Shown piece after piece: positions 11,038 through 21,187 of a DNA stretch of 64,000 nt. The number at the start of each line of letters is the position of its first letter. Position 1 is the first letter of the stretch. The notes beneath the pieces were generated by a model that was given only the letters and a program-made list of their open reading frames with translations, was not told where the DNA came from and ran no database searches. Origin of the DNA: Rostrohypoxylon terebratum (taxonomy: Eukaryota; Ascomycota; Sordariomycetes; Xylariales; Hypoxylaceae); NCBI GenBank assembly GCA_022497145.1, contig MU385870.1, positions 8,629-72,628 on the forward strand, read 5' to 3'. A program made the translations under genes and the position numbers.

Positions 11038-11528
11038 TTTGGAAATTGTTCTGGCGTTCGGACAGGAAGATTTGGGTATTATTGGAAGTCGAACTGAAGT
11101 CGAACGTAGATGGTGGGGAGGATCGCGAAATTCCACTGATTGAATGTAAATTCAAGATTGAGAAATTTTGGCCGGGTACATCCGATTCAAAATTCGTGGG
11201 TAGAATTGGTGCGCTAGGGCTCAAGGTTAGTACGAGAATAGCGCGAGAGCCAATCAAAAAGCCTGTCTCTAATGTACGCAGTAGCAGCTCAGTACTTGCC
11301 AGCCGACAATTTTAGCGTCTCTAGATGTGGGGTATTCACGTGATACACATGGACTTTAGCACCAAGATACAGTTCAATGGTGTATTGAAACTGTGAGGCC
11401 AGTGAACTTGTCTCACTTTCATGATGTAAGATTATCTTCTAACAAACAGAAACATTTATTCGTCCACATTCTTATTATAATATTTCATGACTAGACACTT
11501 CATGGGAATTGTCCCAACCTCCTCACCC
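11038..11528. promoter_or_regulatory. rps5 promoter region
   Basis: 491 bases between the rps5 start and the 3' end of the dehydrogenase homologue. No gene seen. No ribosomal-protein promoter motif was identified with confidence. Confidence 0.5.
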
Positions 11529-12631
11529 TTAACAAAATGCCTCTCCCTCACCCAGTTCATCAATCCCCAGAGCCATCTTACCGACGGCCTTCCCCTCCTC
11601 AACCCGTCTATGCACCTCCCTAATCCCCGCAGCCGTAGCCTTGAACCGCTGCATTAGATGGCACTTGATAGTTCCATCCTCAAGATACTGACCCAACTTC
11701 TCATACCATTCATGATGCTTTTCCTGCTCATCATTGATATAATCATGGTACGCTCCCGTGGCCAACCAACACCAGGAAAACGTCAATGACTTGCTCATCT
11801 CATCTGCGACCCGTACATGTCGAAGCGGGCCTGCACGATACTGCATATCTTCCCAAATAGCGCAAGCACGTCGGCCAGAGGGAACAGGTACTGCTCCGTT
11901 CGCGACGTGATGTATCCATACTTTAGGGGTATATCAGCCGGGAGGTTGAGGTCCTTGATCTGCTTGACGATATCCTGACGATGGTTGACGACGTGAGTCG
12001 CGCCCATTTTCCTAGAGAAATCGGCAGTCTCCGGTCTCGAGGCAGTGGTGATGACGATAGGCAATTTCAAGATGTTCCTGGCGATCTGAGAAGCGATGGA
12101 TCCCATGCCACCGCCACCATTGATAATCAGGATTGCGGCTTTCTCGTTCTCCTTGATCTCCAATCGGTCGATGAGAGATTCGAATGCGGTAGCGTACGTC
12201 AAAGGCATCACAGCCGCCTGGACAAAGTCTATCGACTTTGGTTTATGACCAGCGTGGCGCTCATCCGCCAGAACCTGCTTGGCGCACGTACCTTGGAATA
12301 CAGGATTTGCGAGGTAGAAGATCTCGTCGCCGGGCTTGAAGTACTTTACATCCGGACCTGTTTCGAGGACGACCCCAGCGCCATCGTAGCCAATGATATG
12401 AAAATTCGGCGATTCTTGAGTGAGTGGTTTGACCCGTTCGTAATAGTCCGGAGGATCGTCGTAAGTGCCATTACGGACCTTCATGTCAATTGGATTGACA
12501 GAGATAGCCTTCACCTGGACGAGCATTTGGCGCCCGGTTGGTTTTGGCGGCTTTGCAACTACTCTTGAGTACAAGTTCTCAATGGCGCCATATTTCGTTA
12601 CGCCCACTGCGTGCATTGTTGAGGATGCCAT
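11529..12631 (-). pseudogene. zinc-type alcohol dehydrogenase-like (MDR) gene with a frameshift
   Basis: Medium-chain dehydrogenase/reductase, zinc-independent quinone-oxidoreductase branch. Residues 1-278 (12631-11798) cover the GroES-like domain with GYDGAGVVLETG and the NADP fold with INGGGGMGSIASQIAR; they then stop at a TGA (11795-11797). The C-terminal part continues in another frame, from MSKSLTFSWCW to the stop at 11529. The break lies at a 5-base tandem duplication (gatga gatga, minus strand, about 11797-11807). Removing one copy would put both parts in phase. No normal-sized intron fits between the two conserved parts, since the only GT-AG pair is about 20 bases. Either the gene is inactivated in this strain, or the assembly has an error, or a 278-residue truncated enzyme is made. 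The rest of the frame is intact, so the event is recent. Confidence 0.75.
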
Positions 12632-13678
12632 TTTTGGTTCGGAAAGTAAGATATAAAAGAGGCTGTACTATCACGATTTGATTTACCTGTTATGCTATCT
12701 ATGGATTGTTTCCCTATTTCCGAGTGGGCTATGCCATCCATATTTATAGACGATTACCAGCAGCTTCAACAATCCCTATGTTGACGTGCTGATTAAGTCA
12801 CGATGAGGGGTGTTCTACTCTCTCGCCGAAGGGCGAATGAAAACCGGCATGTCATGGACATATACGGCGATAAGTAAGAGACGCATGATCGCAAAGAAGT
12901 TTTTCCGCACCTTCATATATATATAGAGTGCCTTTCTTACAAATACAACTTAGGAGTGTCCTGTCAGATAATATAGAACGACGGATCAAATGTCCGCCGA
13001 TATAAGTAGGCCCCGGGAGCTGCAGTCGATGACAATTGCGTGTCACGAATTTTTGTCCGTGTAGATCCCGAGATTTCAGCTTATAAGCCGCCGGTCGCCT
13101 GTGAGAACGAGACACGGCTGGTGTTGTAATTTATGGATGTGTGATCTCAAATTGCAGCGATCGATTGATTACCCCTATTTCTAAGATTTCTAAGCCAACA
13201 TCCTCAACTCCTTTTTCACCTACATAGCCACAATGTGGCTTGTAGAATTACGTCAAGGTTCAAGCTCCCTGGAGCCAGAACTTTGGACCCTTGGCAAAAA
13301 CCTTCCGAAGTTCCGCTTTCTCCATTTATGGCCAACCACAGCTTTCTAATTCGCAACTCTGACTGCTAGGGAAACTTGGCTCTTATGACGGAGGTTCTAG
13401 CTTCCGCGAAGTCAGGGAAGGAACGTAATTATACGAAATTATACGAGCTCTTACCACGCTACAACGCTGCCACGCGAGAGTAACGAGGACACCTTGCTTT
13501 ATATATTCCGATCTCTACTTCCTGTACAGCTGTACTTTTGTCTTCTCATGTAAATTACCTATATACCTGCTTGTAATACTACCTTTAATCAAATCCCGGC
13601 CTATCTGAACAGCTGTCCGTACATACGAAAACATCGAACCGAACCCTCGAACTACCCCCTGCCTGACACTCTTCCGCC
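12632..13678. promoter_or_regulatory. divergent promoter region, dehydrogenase / cytochrome-b5-like
   Basis: 1047 bases between divergent genes with no supported coding region. It ends with a pyrimidine-rich leader before the ATG at 13679. Confidence 0.55.
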
Positions 13679-14560
13679 ATGGCCGAAATACGTCAGCGGA
13701 AAGGCAAAGGCCCCGCGAAAGATGACAGCTACAGGACCGCTATGGTCGAAGAACTAGATACGTCCGAGTCGGACACGCCAGCACCACCAAAGCCCAAACC
13801 GAGCCCCAAGGAGCGTGTCACCGACGATGAGGAATACAGTCCGTGGGTGGACATCCTGCGCGTGATCTCCTTCCTAATCGTTGCTTCCTGCGGACTGAGC
13901 TACCTGATATCGGGCGGCGAGTCCTTCACCTGGAACATGCGCGCGCCACCCAAATACATGCAGCTAGATTGGTGGAAGACGCAATTGGTACATGACCTAC
14001 CCTCCCTATCCTCCCTAACATATCAGCCAGACTTCGCTCTAACACGTACCCCCCAGCGCGGACCAATCTACCTCACCCCTGCCGAGCTCGCCCAATACGA
14101 CGGCACCGACGAAACAAAGCCCATCTACCTCGCCATCAACGGCTCCATCTTCGACGTGACATCCAACCGCCGCACCTACGGCCCAGGCGGCTCCTACCGC
14201 TTCTTCGCCGGCGCCGACGCAGCCCGCTCCTACGTCACCGGCTGTTTCGCCGAGGACCGCACGCCCGACCTCCGGGGCGTCGAGGCCATGTACCTCCCCC
14301 TCGACGACCCATCCGTCGACTCGCACTTCAGCGCCGCGGAACTCGCCGCCTTGAAGGAACAAGAGCTGAAAGAGGCGCGGGAGAAGGTGCACGACGCGCT
14401 CTCGCACTGGGTCAGGTTTTTCGAGAACAGCCCCAAGTACCCCAAAGTAGGGTACGTGAAGAAGGATAAGGACTGGCTGGACAAGGAGCCCAGGAAGAAG
14501 CTGTGCGAGGCCGCGGCTAAGGGCAGGAAGCCTAGGAAGATCCCCGGATCTGAAGAATAA
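13679..14560 (+). CDS. membrane cytochrome b5-like heme/steroid-binding protein (MAPR family)
   Basis: Single exon, 293 residues. The N-terminus is polar and disordered (residues 1-55), then one transmembrane helix (about 60-80, DILRVISFLIVASCGLSYL). The membrane-associated progesterone receptor/cytochrome-b5-like domain follows (about 125-215): IYLTPAELAQYDGTDETKPI, AINGSIFDVTS, YGPGGSYRFFAGADAARSYV. These are the usual MAPR signatures, in which heme is held by tyrosines rather than by the two histidines of true cytochrome b5. A charged helical tail follows. Family members such as yeast Dap1 and human PGRMC1 bind heme and support sterol-synthesis P450s; that role here is inference. It is longer than Dap1 because of the extra N-terminal and C-terminal parts. 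Confidence 0.87.
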   Translation: MAEIRQRKGKGPAKDDSYRTAMVEELDTSESDTPAPPKPKPSPKERVTDDEEYSPWVDILRVISFLIVASCGLSYLISGGESFTWNMRAPPKYMQLDWWKTQLVHDLPSLSSLTYQPDFALTRTPQRGPIYLTPAELAQYDGTDETKPIYLAINGSIFDVTSNRRTYGPGGSYRFFAGADAARSYVTGCFAEDRTPDLRGVEAMYLPLDDPSVDSHFSAAELAALKEQELKEAREKVHDALSHWVRFFENSPKYPKVGYVKKDKDWLDKEPRKKLCEAAAKGRKPRKIPGSEE

Positions 14561-15249
14561 GAGTAGAAACGGGCTTCGTGTGATTTCTTAGCGTACCTAC
14601 TCTAGGTGACCATATACATTTTACAGCGGGGAGAATGGGTTCGGTTTAGGTTTTTTAGATTTATTTATTTAGGTAGGTAGGTAGGTATCCAATAAAGGTA
14701 ATGGAAAAGGGGAAATGTATGAGGCATACGGTTGTAATCAATATGAATTTACATACAACAAAGCATGTAGCTAGCGGTCGTTTGCGACAAACATCGGTGA
14801 GGCTCACCTTGCTAATAGCAAGAAGGGTAAGTTGGAGGTTCTGGAGATTGAATTTCAATAAATATTTGTAAGACAGGTGCAGCATTTCACACATGCAAAA
14901 AGACAGCTAGTTTCTCAATGGGATCAACAGGTATTATTATTTGAAAGCCAGGGCATTTCATCTAACTGCACAACAATGCAAAACCAAGCCGCTGCCAGCC
15001 CCCCGGGGCAAAGAATCCAAGGTACATATGAGGCATATATACATGCTATTTTTTTCTAGGTCCGCGGCGACGTGCTCACCCATCCAATGGGGTAAGCTCC
15101 TGTTCATATCTTTCAGGTTACATGATACATTATTGTAAAGCCTAGATTTGAACAGATGCCGCGCGCGACTTGCTTCTTTCCGTCATTAAGTCCTAACATC
15201 TGAAGACCGTAAACTAGTCTCTGATTATTTGATTCCCAACACGGTCCGA
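14561..15249. other. convergent 3' flanks, no gene
   Basis: 689 bases between two gene ends. It contains a ggtaggtaggtaggta tract near 14671-14687 and nothing else recognisable. Confidence 0.6.
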
Positions 15250-16034
15250 TCATAGCATGAGCATGGCAGCAACCACACCAAGCAGACCCATAGAGCTCGA
15301 GACACCAACCGCGTTGGCGGCGGCAGTGGCAGCAGCAGCAGCAGAGCTGGCGGCGCTGGCAGCTCCGCTCGTGGTAGAGTCGGAACCACTGCTAGTGCTG
15401 GAGCCAGAGCCAGAGCTGGAGGAACCAGAACTGGAGGAGCCGGAACCACTGGAGCTACCAGAACCAGTAGAGCCGGAGGTGCTGTTGCTGCCAGTGGTAC
15501 CACCGCTGGCACGCGTGGGAGCGATGTTAGCGGTAGCAGCCTTAGCAAGGGTCTTGAAGTTCGCTAAGCTTCGGGTGGAGTTGGCAGCAGTGCTATTTAT
15601 GTTAGTTACAAAACTCATGTTTCCTATTGTGAAGCTAATACTCACTTTTCGTTGACAACCATGACCATACCGGCCTGGCAGTGCTTGGCTTGAGAACAGT
15701 AAAACCACAGAGGGGTCTTAGCAGAAACCATGACGGTGTAGGTAGGGATCATGCCCATAGCCTGGCTGGCGGCCACGGGTTGGTAGCCGGAGAAGATACC
15801 AGTGGTGTTGGAGACGTGGTCGGCGATAGGAGAGCATGGGTTGTCGAAGTTGGACTGAGCTACACTGTGGTTGCCACCTCGGAACTGGAACTGAAGCATA
15901 TCACCCACATCCGCCTTAACACTGTCCGGGCTGAAAGCAAGAGTACCGTTCGTAGAACCGACAGAGACGACGTGAACCTTCTGGGCGGAGACGGCACCCG
16001 CGAGGGCAAGGAGAGCAGTAGTAGTGAATTGCAT
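15250..16034 (-). CDS. GPI-anchored extracellular cupredoxin (plastocyanin-like)
   Basis: Cell-wall or membrane-surface protein with a type 1 copper fold. Exons 15646-16034 and 15250-15592, intron of 53 bases, 243 residues. Signal peptide about 1-17 (ends AVSAQ). The cupredoxin domain (about 18-130) keeps all four candidate copper ligands: His in GGNHSV, then Cys and His in FYCSQAKHCQ, and Met in QAGM. A long Ser/Gly-rich low-complexity stalk (about 150-210) follows. A hydrophobic C-terminus (SMGLLGVVAAMLML) behind small residues fits GPI attachment. Fungal relatives are wall proteins of unknown function, some induced in development or infection. Electron transfer or copper binding is inferred from the ligands. 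Confidence 0.9.
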
Positions 16035-18324
16035 TTTGACGGTTTAAAAGATTATTTCCTGGCTTCTAAAGAAGAGAATGTCGTTTGAAGAGTGATCGTG
16101 ATAAGCGACTTGCGCTGGTAGGACTAGCCTGACGAAGATTACGTTTACAAAAAGTGAAGAGAAGAAAAAACGAGGAAATGAAGATCCCAAAGAGAAACGT
16201 GCGATGGTGAAGTGGGCTGGAGGAGAAGAGAGAAAACTTGGCATCAACGGGAGCAGCATTGATACTTAAAGACCATAAAGGATATGGCGGCAAGCCGATG
16301 AATGATCGCCGTGCTAGGGGGACTACTCCATGACCCATGTCCCGACATCTTAAGTCAAGGGTGAGGCTGGAGGTGAAGAAATCTGTGAAACACGTTTTGA
16401 CCTTGGGCTATTAGATATCTTGGATTTAGGGGACGTTGCCACAAATGCTACCACATCAACCGGGGTATCCATAAGACGGGCTCTAGACAGCCGAAATATC
16501 TCATCTCGGCCATGGTAGACTGTTGGTACTTGCCAATGCAACTCATATCGGAATGTACTTGGCGATTGCAAAGCCACACGGATAGACGTGATTCCCGTAG
16601 ATAGTTATTCGTAATCATGTATTCATGGGGGGCAAGATGAGCGCAAGATGAGGCTCATTGGCGATGCGCGTCATTTCGATGATGCAGACAAATTTGGCTT
16701 CCGAGCCGAACCCGCTCGACCCGTCTCACTTGAAAAATTGCATCGTCCATAGCGACAATTGTAATCACTGATATTTCTTGACGGCGGCAAGGCGTTGAGG
16801 CCCAGACCTACTTAGCCCATCATACTATAGCGACGAGTCAAAGTTGCCTCCCAGATGGAGAATCGCAGAATGTTTCGAATCCGGGGGAAGATGAAGTTGG
16901 AAAGTTGGCCGGGGTAGTAATGGGAAGCGTAAGGGGAGGTAAGGGGAGGTAGGGGTAGGGGTAGTGGTTGCTAGTACTACCCAGATGCCATGCAGTAGAA
17001 TACTCCACAAAATAATGCGGCGGGACTGAATAGAATTAAGGTTGGCTGGCTAAGCGACTAAAGTTAATCGGGTCCCGGTTCAGGGGCTCTTCGGAGCACG
17101 GATCTTGCTTCAGCAGGGTCGTGTTGTGACGCCCGCCAAACTCGACTGGTTTCATCCCAGCACTTTTCGATAAAATGGGTTAATACGCTGAAAAGATGAT
17201 AGCGTTCTTGTTTCTCGACAAATCCGGTATAGTTTGTCTGCTGCTTTTGCTCGAACTGGATTCAAGTTCAGCTCAGCCTCAAATATTAGCCACAAGTCTA
17301 CTAGTAGTGTAGGCTCAGTCAAGCCTCATATTTAAAGCGGCAAGTCGCAAATTTCAACCTAGCATCGTTCAATAAATCCAGTCAAATAAGCGAGATCAGG
17401 TACGAACCTTGAAGGGACTCGAGAGCCTCAATCCATCCAGGTTTGCCAGATTCGTGAGTAAGCAATCATCTATAGCAGGGATCATTCATAGCCTGAAATC
17501 ATTGCACGTCTGAGAGCTAAGAAACCCAAAACGCTTTCTGGAAACGAGAACAGCGGACGATGGGCCAATAAAATCCAGCCCGTATTACTAGAAGTTCAGA
17601 CGAAGAGCCCATTGCTGGTGCTAATCGAGTGTCAAACTTATCCTTCAGTTACGCGTCCTGCTCTTCTTTACTAAGATGATCTACGGAGATGGAACTTGTT
17701 AAAATTGACATGTTTCTAGTTACACGTACAGCGCTTGAAACGAGTTGAAGTCATCATCTCGAGTTGCAAGATTTCACGCAGTCATGGTCACGCTTTGAAT
17801 ATACCGCCATTTTGGAACTTTCATGAGGCTGCCCCATGTGGCATAGCAAGGTAAGCGGCCCTAGAATAGATAGGCACTAAAACATTCCCGTCGAAGTATG
17901 ACGATATCAGTAGCAATTGTTGCCGCGTATTGGTACGAGACCTTCAAAACCTTGCTGTCAAAGTCGGTAGTCTGGTTTCTGCATACAAGTATGTAGGTCT
18001 TTCAAAACCTCCCAGGAATTAGCCTCAGTGGTAAGGCGAAACGAGTGAGCATTGAAAGATGCCAAGGTCTTCACGAAGGCGGTACCGTAGATCGATCTCA
18101 CGGGTCGCTTATGTAACCAGAAGTGCCGGTTGATACTGTTATGTTACAGTCGATCATGATGTTCATGCCAAGGCATATCATCGCGTAGAATGACTATTAA
18201 TACCATTTGTGAGAAACAGAGTTTATGGAACGCAGATATTGCCCGACTTACCCATGAGGCAAACTCTTCACACGCTAATTCTTGCCTTTCGGAAGAATAC
18301 GAATTCCCTTCCCTGCTCGATCCC
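16035..18324. other. gene-poor stretch: cupredoxin promoter and mhf2 3' flank
   Basis: 2.3 kb without a supported gene. A minus-strand frame of 75 codons at 16350-16577 has no recognisable similarity. Short G-rich repeats (ggggaggta units) lie near 16934-16962. A spliced or decayed gene in 17.0-18.1 kb cannot be excluded. Confidence 0.5.
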
Positions 18325-18849
18325 TCACAGGTCAAGTAGCAATTGCGGTGCGACCTTTTCCAGATCCTCAACCTACACATCTATTAGCCATTCCCCTCTA
18401 CCGCCTCACAAACAGACCAAATAACTCACCTCAAGAAATCCCTTCTCCTTCTCCACAACCGTCCTCGCAATTGCCTCCCTAACAAAGATATCCATATACT
18501 TCGCAATCGCCGCATTAGCATCCTTCGAGACCCTCGTGCCCTCCTTCTCGAAGAACTGGTGCAGCACGTGCGTGAGCAGCTCCGGCGGTATCGTTTTCCT
18601 CTCCTCCTCCTCGCTCTCCTCCCCATTGGCATCAACATCCATAGTATCGTCTGCCCTTCCCGCCCTTTCGTCCTCCGCGAACGGATCGTCGTCCGACCCG
18701 ATCACCTGCGGCGACCGGGCGCTCTGACCTCGCGCGCGCGACGGCCCCGCCATGGAGGACGATTGACCTTTAGATGTCTTCGTGGGTCGGGAGGTGGCTG
18801 AAGACGCGCCTCGGCCGCGAGTGCTGGCTGAGGATTGTTTCGGAGGCAT
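18325..18849 (-). CDS. mhf2: Mhf2/CENP-X histone-fold protein
   Basis: Histone-fold partner of Mhf1/CENP-S. The complex binds branched DNA with FANCM/Fml1-type helicases and is also part of the inner kinetochore CENP-T-W-S-X particle. Exons 18430-18849 and 18325-18372, intron of 57 bases, 155 residues. The start MPPKQSS is chosen because translation upstream of it shows no family similarity. The N-terminal 75 residues are disordered and basic, then acidic (SEEEER). The fold begins at IPPELLTHVLHQFFEKEGTR and continues through AIAKYMDIFVREAIARTVVE. The short second exon adds VEDLEKVAPQLLLDL, the conserved CENP-X C-terminus. The basic/acidic N-terminal extension is commonly longer in filamentous fungi than in yeast. 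Confidence 0.88.
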
Positions 18850-19563
18850 TATTGAATCGGGTATTTGCGGTCTTCGTTCCAACTCGGAAAATTGGTGGTG
18901 AGTATATCTACGAGGCGCTTCATTCGAATTTGCGATTATGATTGTGAAAATGAAAGAATAGGAAGAAGAATGGTTAGTAATTTTGGAGGCGGAACGCGAT
19001 GTATGCGCAAAACTAGATGCAGGCGCAATCTTAATGCAGCTGATTGCCACCTGGCTTTGCATTCTCCAATCACAGCACCCGCTACGACTACTCCATGTAC
19101 TTTGAGGGTCTCTTCACCGATTGTTGGTAGAATTTTGGTATTCAATATCGGGAACTCGTCCGACAGACAAATAATTCACATAGCACGAAGAGCCAATTTT
19201 AATTTGGATTTCACTTCATTCAGTGTCTATCAGTCATATGCAACCGTGGGAATCAGGCCGAGCCGAATGCCAAACAAGCGGAGATATAGGACGCATAGCA
19301 GAAAGAATACAGTCAAAGGGAATTGCCTAGGATCTAAATTACAGCGGGTAACTAGCTGAACAGACATGAACATCATCAAGTGCTTTGCCCCGCCAGTTCG
19401 TCCGCAAAATCAAGCTGTTCCAGAACGCCACGGCAATGAGTGATGCCCTGTAACAACTTTCCACCGGAGCATCCGTCACGCCCCTTTTATCAACGGCCCT
19501 GTTGTCCATCCACTGTATTACACCACCACGCCTCCCAGTTCTATTGGGGTATGAGGAGGGTAT
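18850..19563. other. mhf2 promoter and ADP/ATP carrier 3' flank
   Basis: 714 bases; a plus-strand frame at 18865-19359 has no recognisable similarity and overlaps the promoter. No gene is supported. Confidence 0.5.
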
Positions 19564-21187
19564 TTAACCGGAACCACCCTTGAAGGCCTTTCCGAAGAGG
19601 AGAACCTGGAGCTGGTCGTAGATCGACAAGACACCAGCACCGGCGACACCACGGAGAATGTTGGCACCGGCACCCTTGAACAGGGAGCGGACACCCTCCT
19701 TGGCGACGATCTGGCGGGCAGCATCGATGGTACCGTTGTACTTGACGGCCTCACCAGAGGTCATCATCATACGACGTCGGATAGTGTCAAGAGGGTAAGA
19801 GGCGATACCGGCACCGGTGGTGACACACCAACCGAGAATGAAGGAAGCCAAGAAGTTGTTCTGGAGAGAGCCGACGAGGACGACGGGCTTGATGGAGTCG
19901 TACATACCGAAGTACAGACCACGGTAGACAATGATACCGGCGACGGAGGGCATGAAACCACGGTAGAGACCGGCAATACCGTCAGAGGCGTAGGTCTTCT
20001 TGTAGACGTCGATGAGGCCGTTGAACTGGCGCTCACCACCCTTCTTGGCGTTCTTCGCATCGTTGGCAAGACGAGTACGGGCGTAGTCGAGGGAGTAGAC
20101 GAAGAGAAGAGAAGTGGCACCAGCAGCCTGAGTTGAGATATTAGTATCAATCGCTATGAACACACGACGACTTGGGGATGAAACTTACACCACCGGAGGC
20201 CAAGTTACCAGCCATCCACCAGGCGTATCCGTCACGCTCCTTCTTGAAACCGAACATCTTCTTGAACTTGTCACGGAAAGCGAAGTTCAAGGCCTGGGTA
20301 GGGAAGTATCGGATGACGTTGGCAGTGTTACCACGCCACAGAGACATGATGCCCTCATCGGCGGTGGTACGCTTGAAACAGTCGACGATACCGTCGTACT
20401 TACGGTCGAGACGACCGGCCTTCAACATCTCATCCTATTGAATTTGTTAGTGTCATACATTTCGACAAATTACTTGAGTATGCGGTGGCTTCTGATTGCT
20501 CAATGAGCATGTGAAGCTGACCACAAATATTGTGGGTCCCGGGTTCTGTAACCCCAACTTTGAAATTCTTGCAGATAGGAAATCAAGGAAATAGGATCTG
20601 CGATTATTTACGTACCTGGTTCTGGATAAGAAGCTTGACACGCTCGATAGGAGCGGCAGCAGTCTTTGAGACGGCGGCAGAGACACCACCCACTATAATA
20701 ACAATTAGTAAAAAATTATTGCGCGCCGTGAAAAAGAATTATGCCGAGGCGGGGACCGAAACATTGGCGATGGCGCCAGTGCCAGTATCGGGAATCAATT
20801 GTAGAGAAGGCAAGACATACTCAAGAAGTCGGCCAAGAAGGGCTGTGATTATTACTGTTAGTAACGTTCAACATAAAAATCATTTTTGTGTTGTATATCA
20901 CGACGAGCGAAGTAGGGAAATATCGTGAGAAATTTTCCACGGCCATCCCACACCAAAGTCAATCCTAATAGAAGCAACAAATGATCTCGACATAGCTCAA
21001 AGATCCGTCTTCTCAATCATCTCCCAGAAACCAATTGAGGCAGTCGATAACTTGCGCTGGGATTATCGAAGGATATACGATGGCGGACGGTGGGCGACGC
21101 TCGCGCGAGGGATTTGAGGGTTACGAAGGCGAGGGGGAGCTGAGAACTTACCGGCATGCCCAAAACCTTGGGTTGTTCTGCAGACAT
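19564..21187 (-). CDS. aac: mitochondrial ADP/ATP carrier (adenine nucleotide translocator)
   Basis: Inner-membrane antiporter exchanging cytosolic ADP for matrix ATP. Exons 21152-21187, 20821-20842, 20616-20692, 20189-20434 and 19564-20127; 314 residues. Exon 2 is only 22 bases, and all five phases join. The product has three repeats, with carrier signatures PIERVK, SLDYART and PLDTIRRRM. The last carries RRRMMM, the diagnostic motif of the ADP/ATP carrier. The sequence NLASGGAAGATSLLFVYSLD across the last join is canonical. The N-terminus (MSAEQPKVLGMP) is short, as in the fungal proteins without a cleaved presequence. Codon use is strongly biased (CGT, GTC, AAG), as expected for an abundant protein. 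Confidence 0.97.

Noticed and set aside
7256..12631. SDR, GNAT and alcohol dehydrogenase as a biosynthetic cluster
   Set aside because: They are mixed with rps5 and lhs1, differ in orientation, and there is no backbone synthase, transporter or cluster regulator.
15257..15655. Ala/Glu/Pro-rich frame opposite the cupredoxin stalk
   Set aside because: It is the complement of the Ser/Gly repeat codons of the GPI protein.
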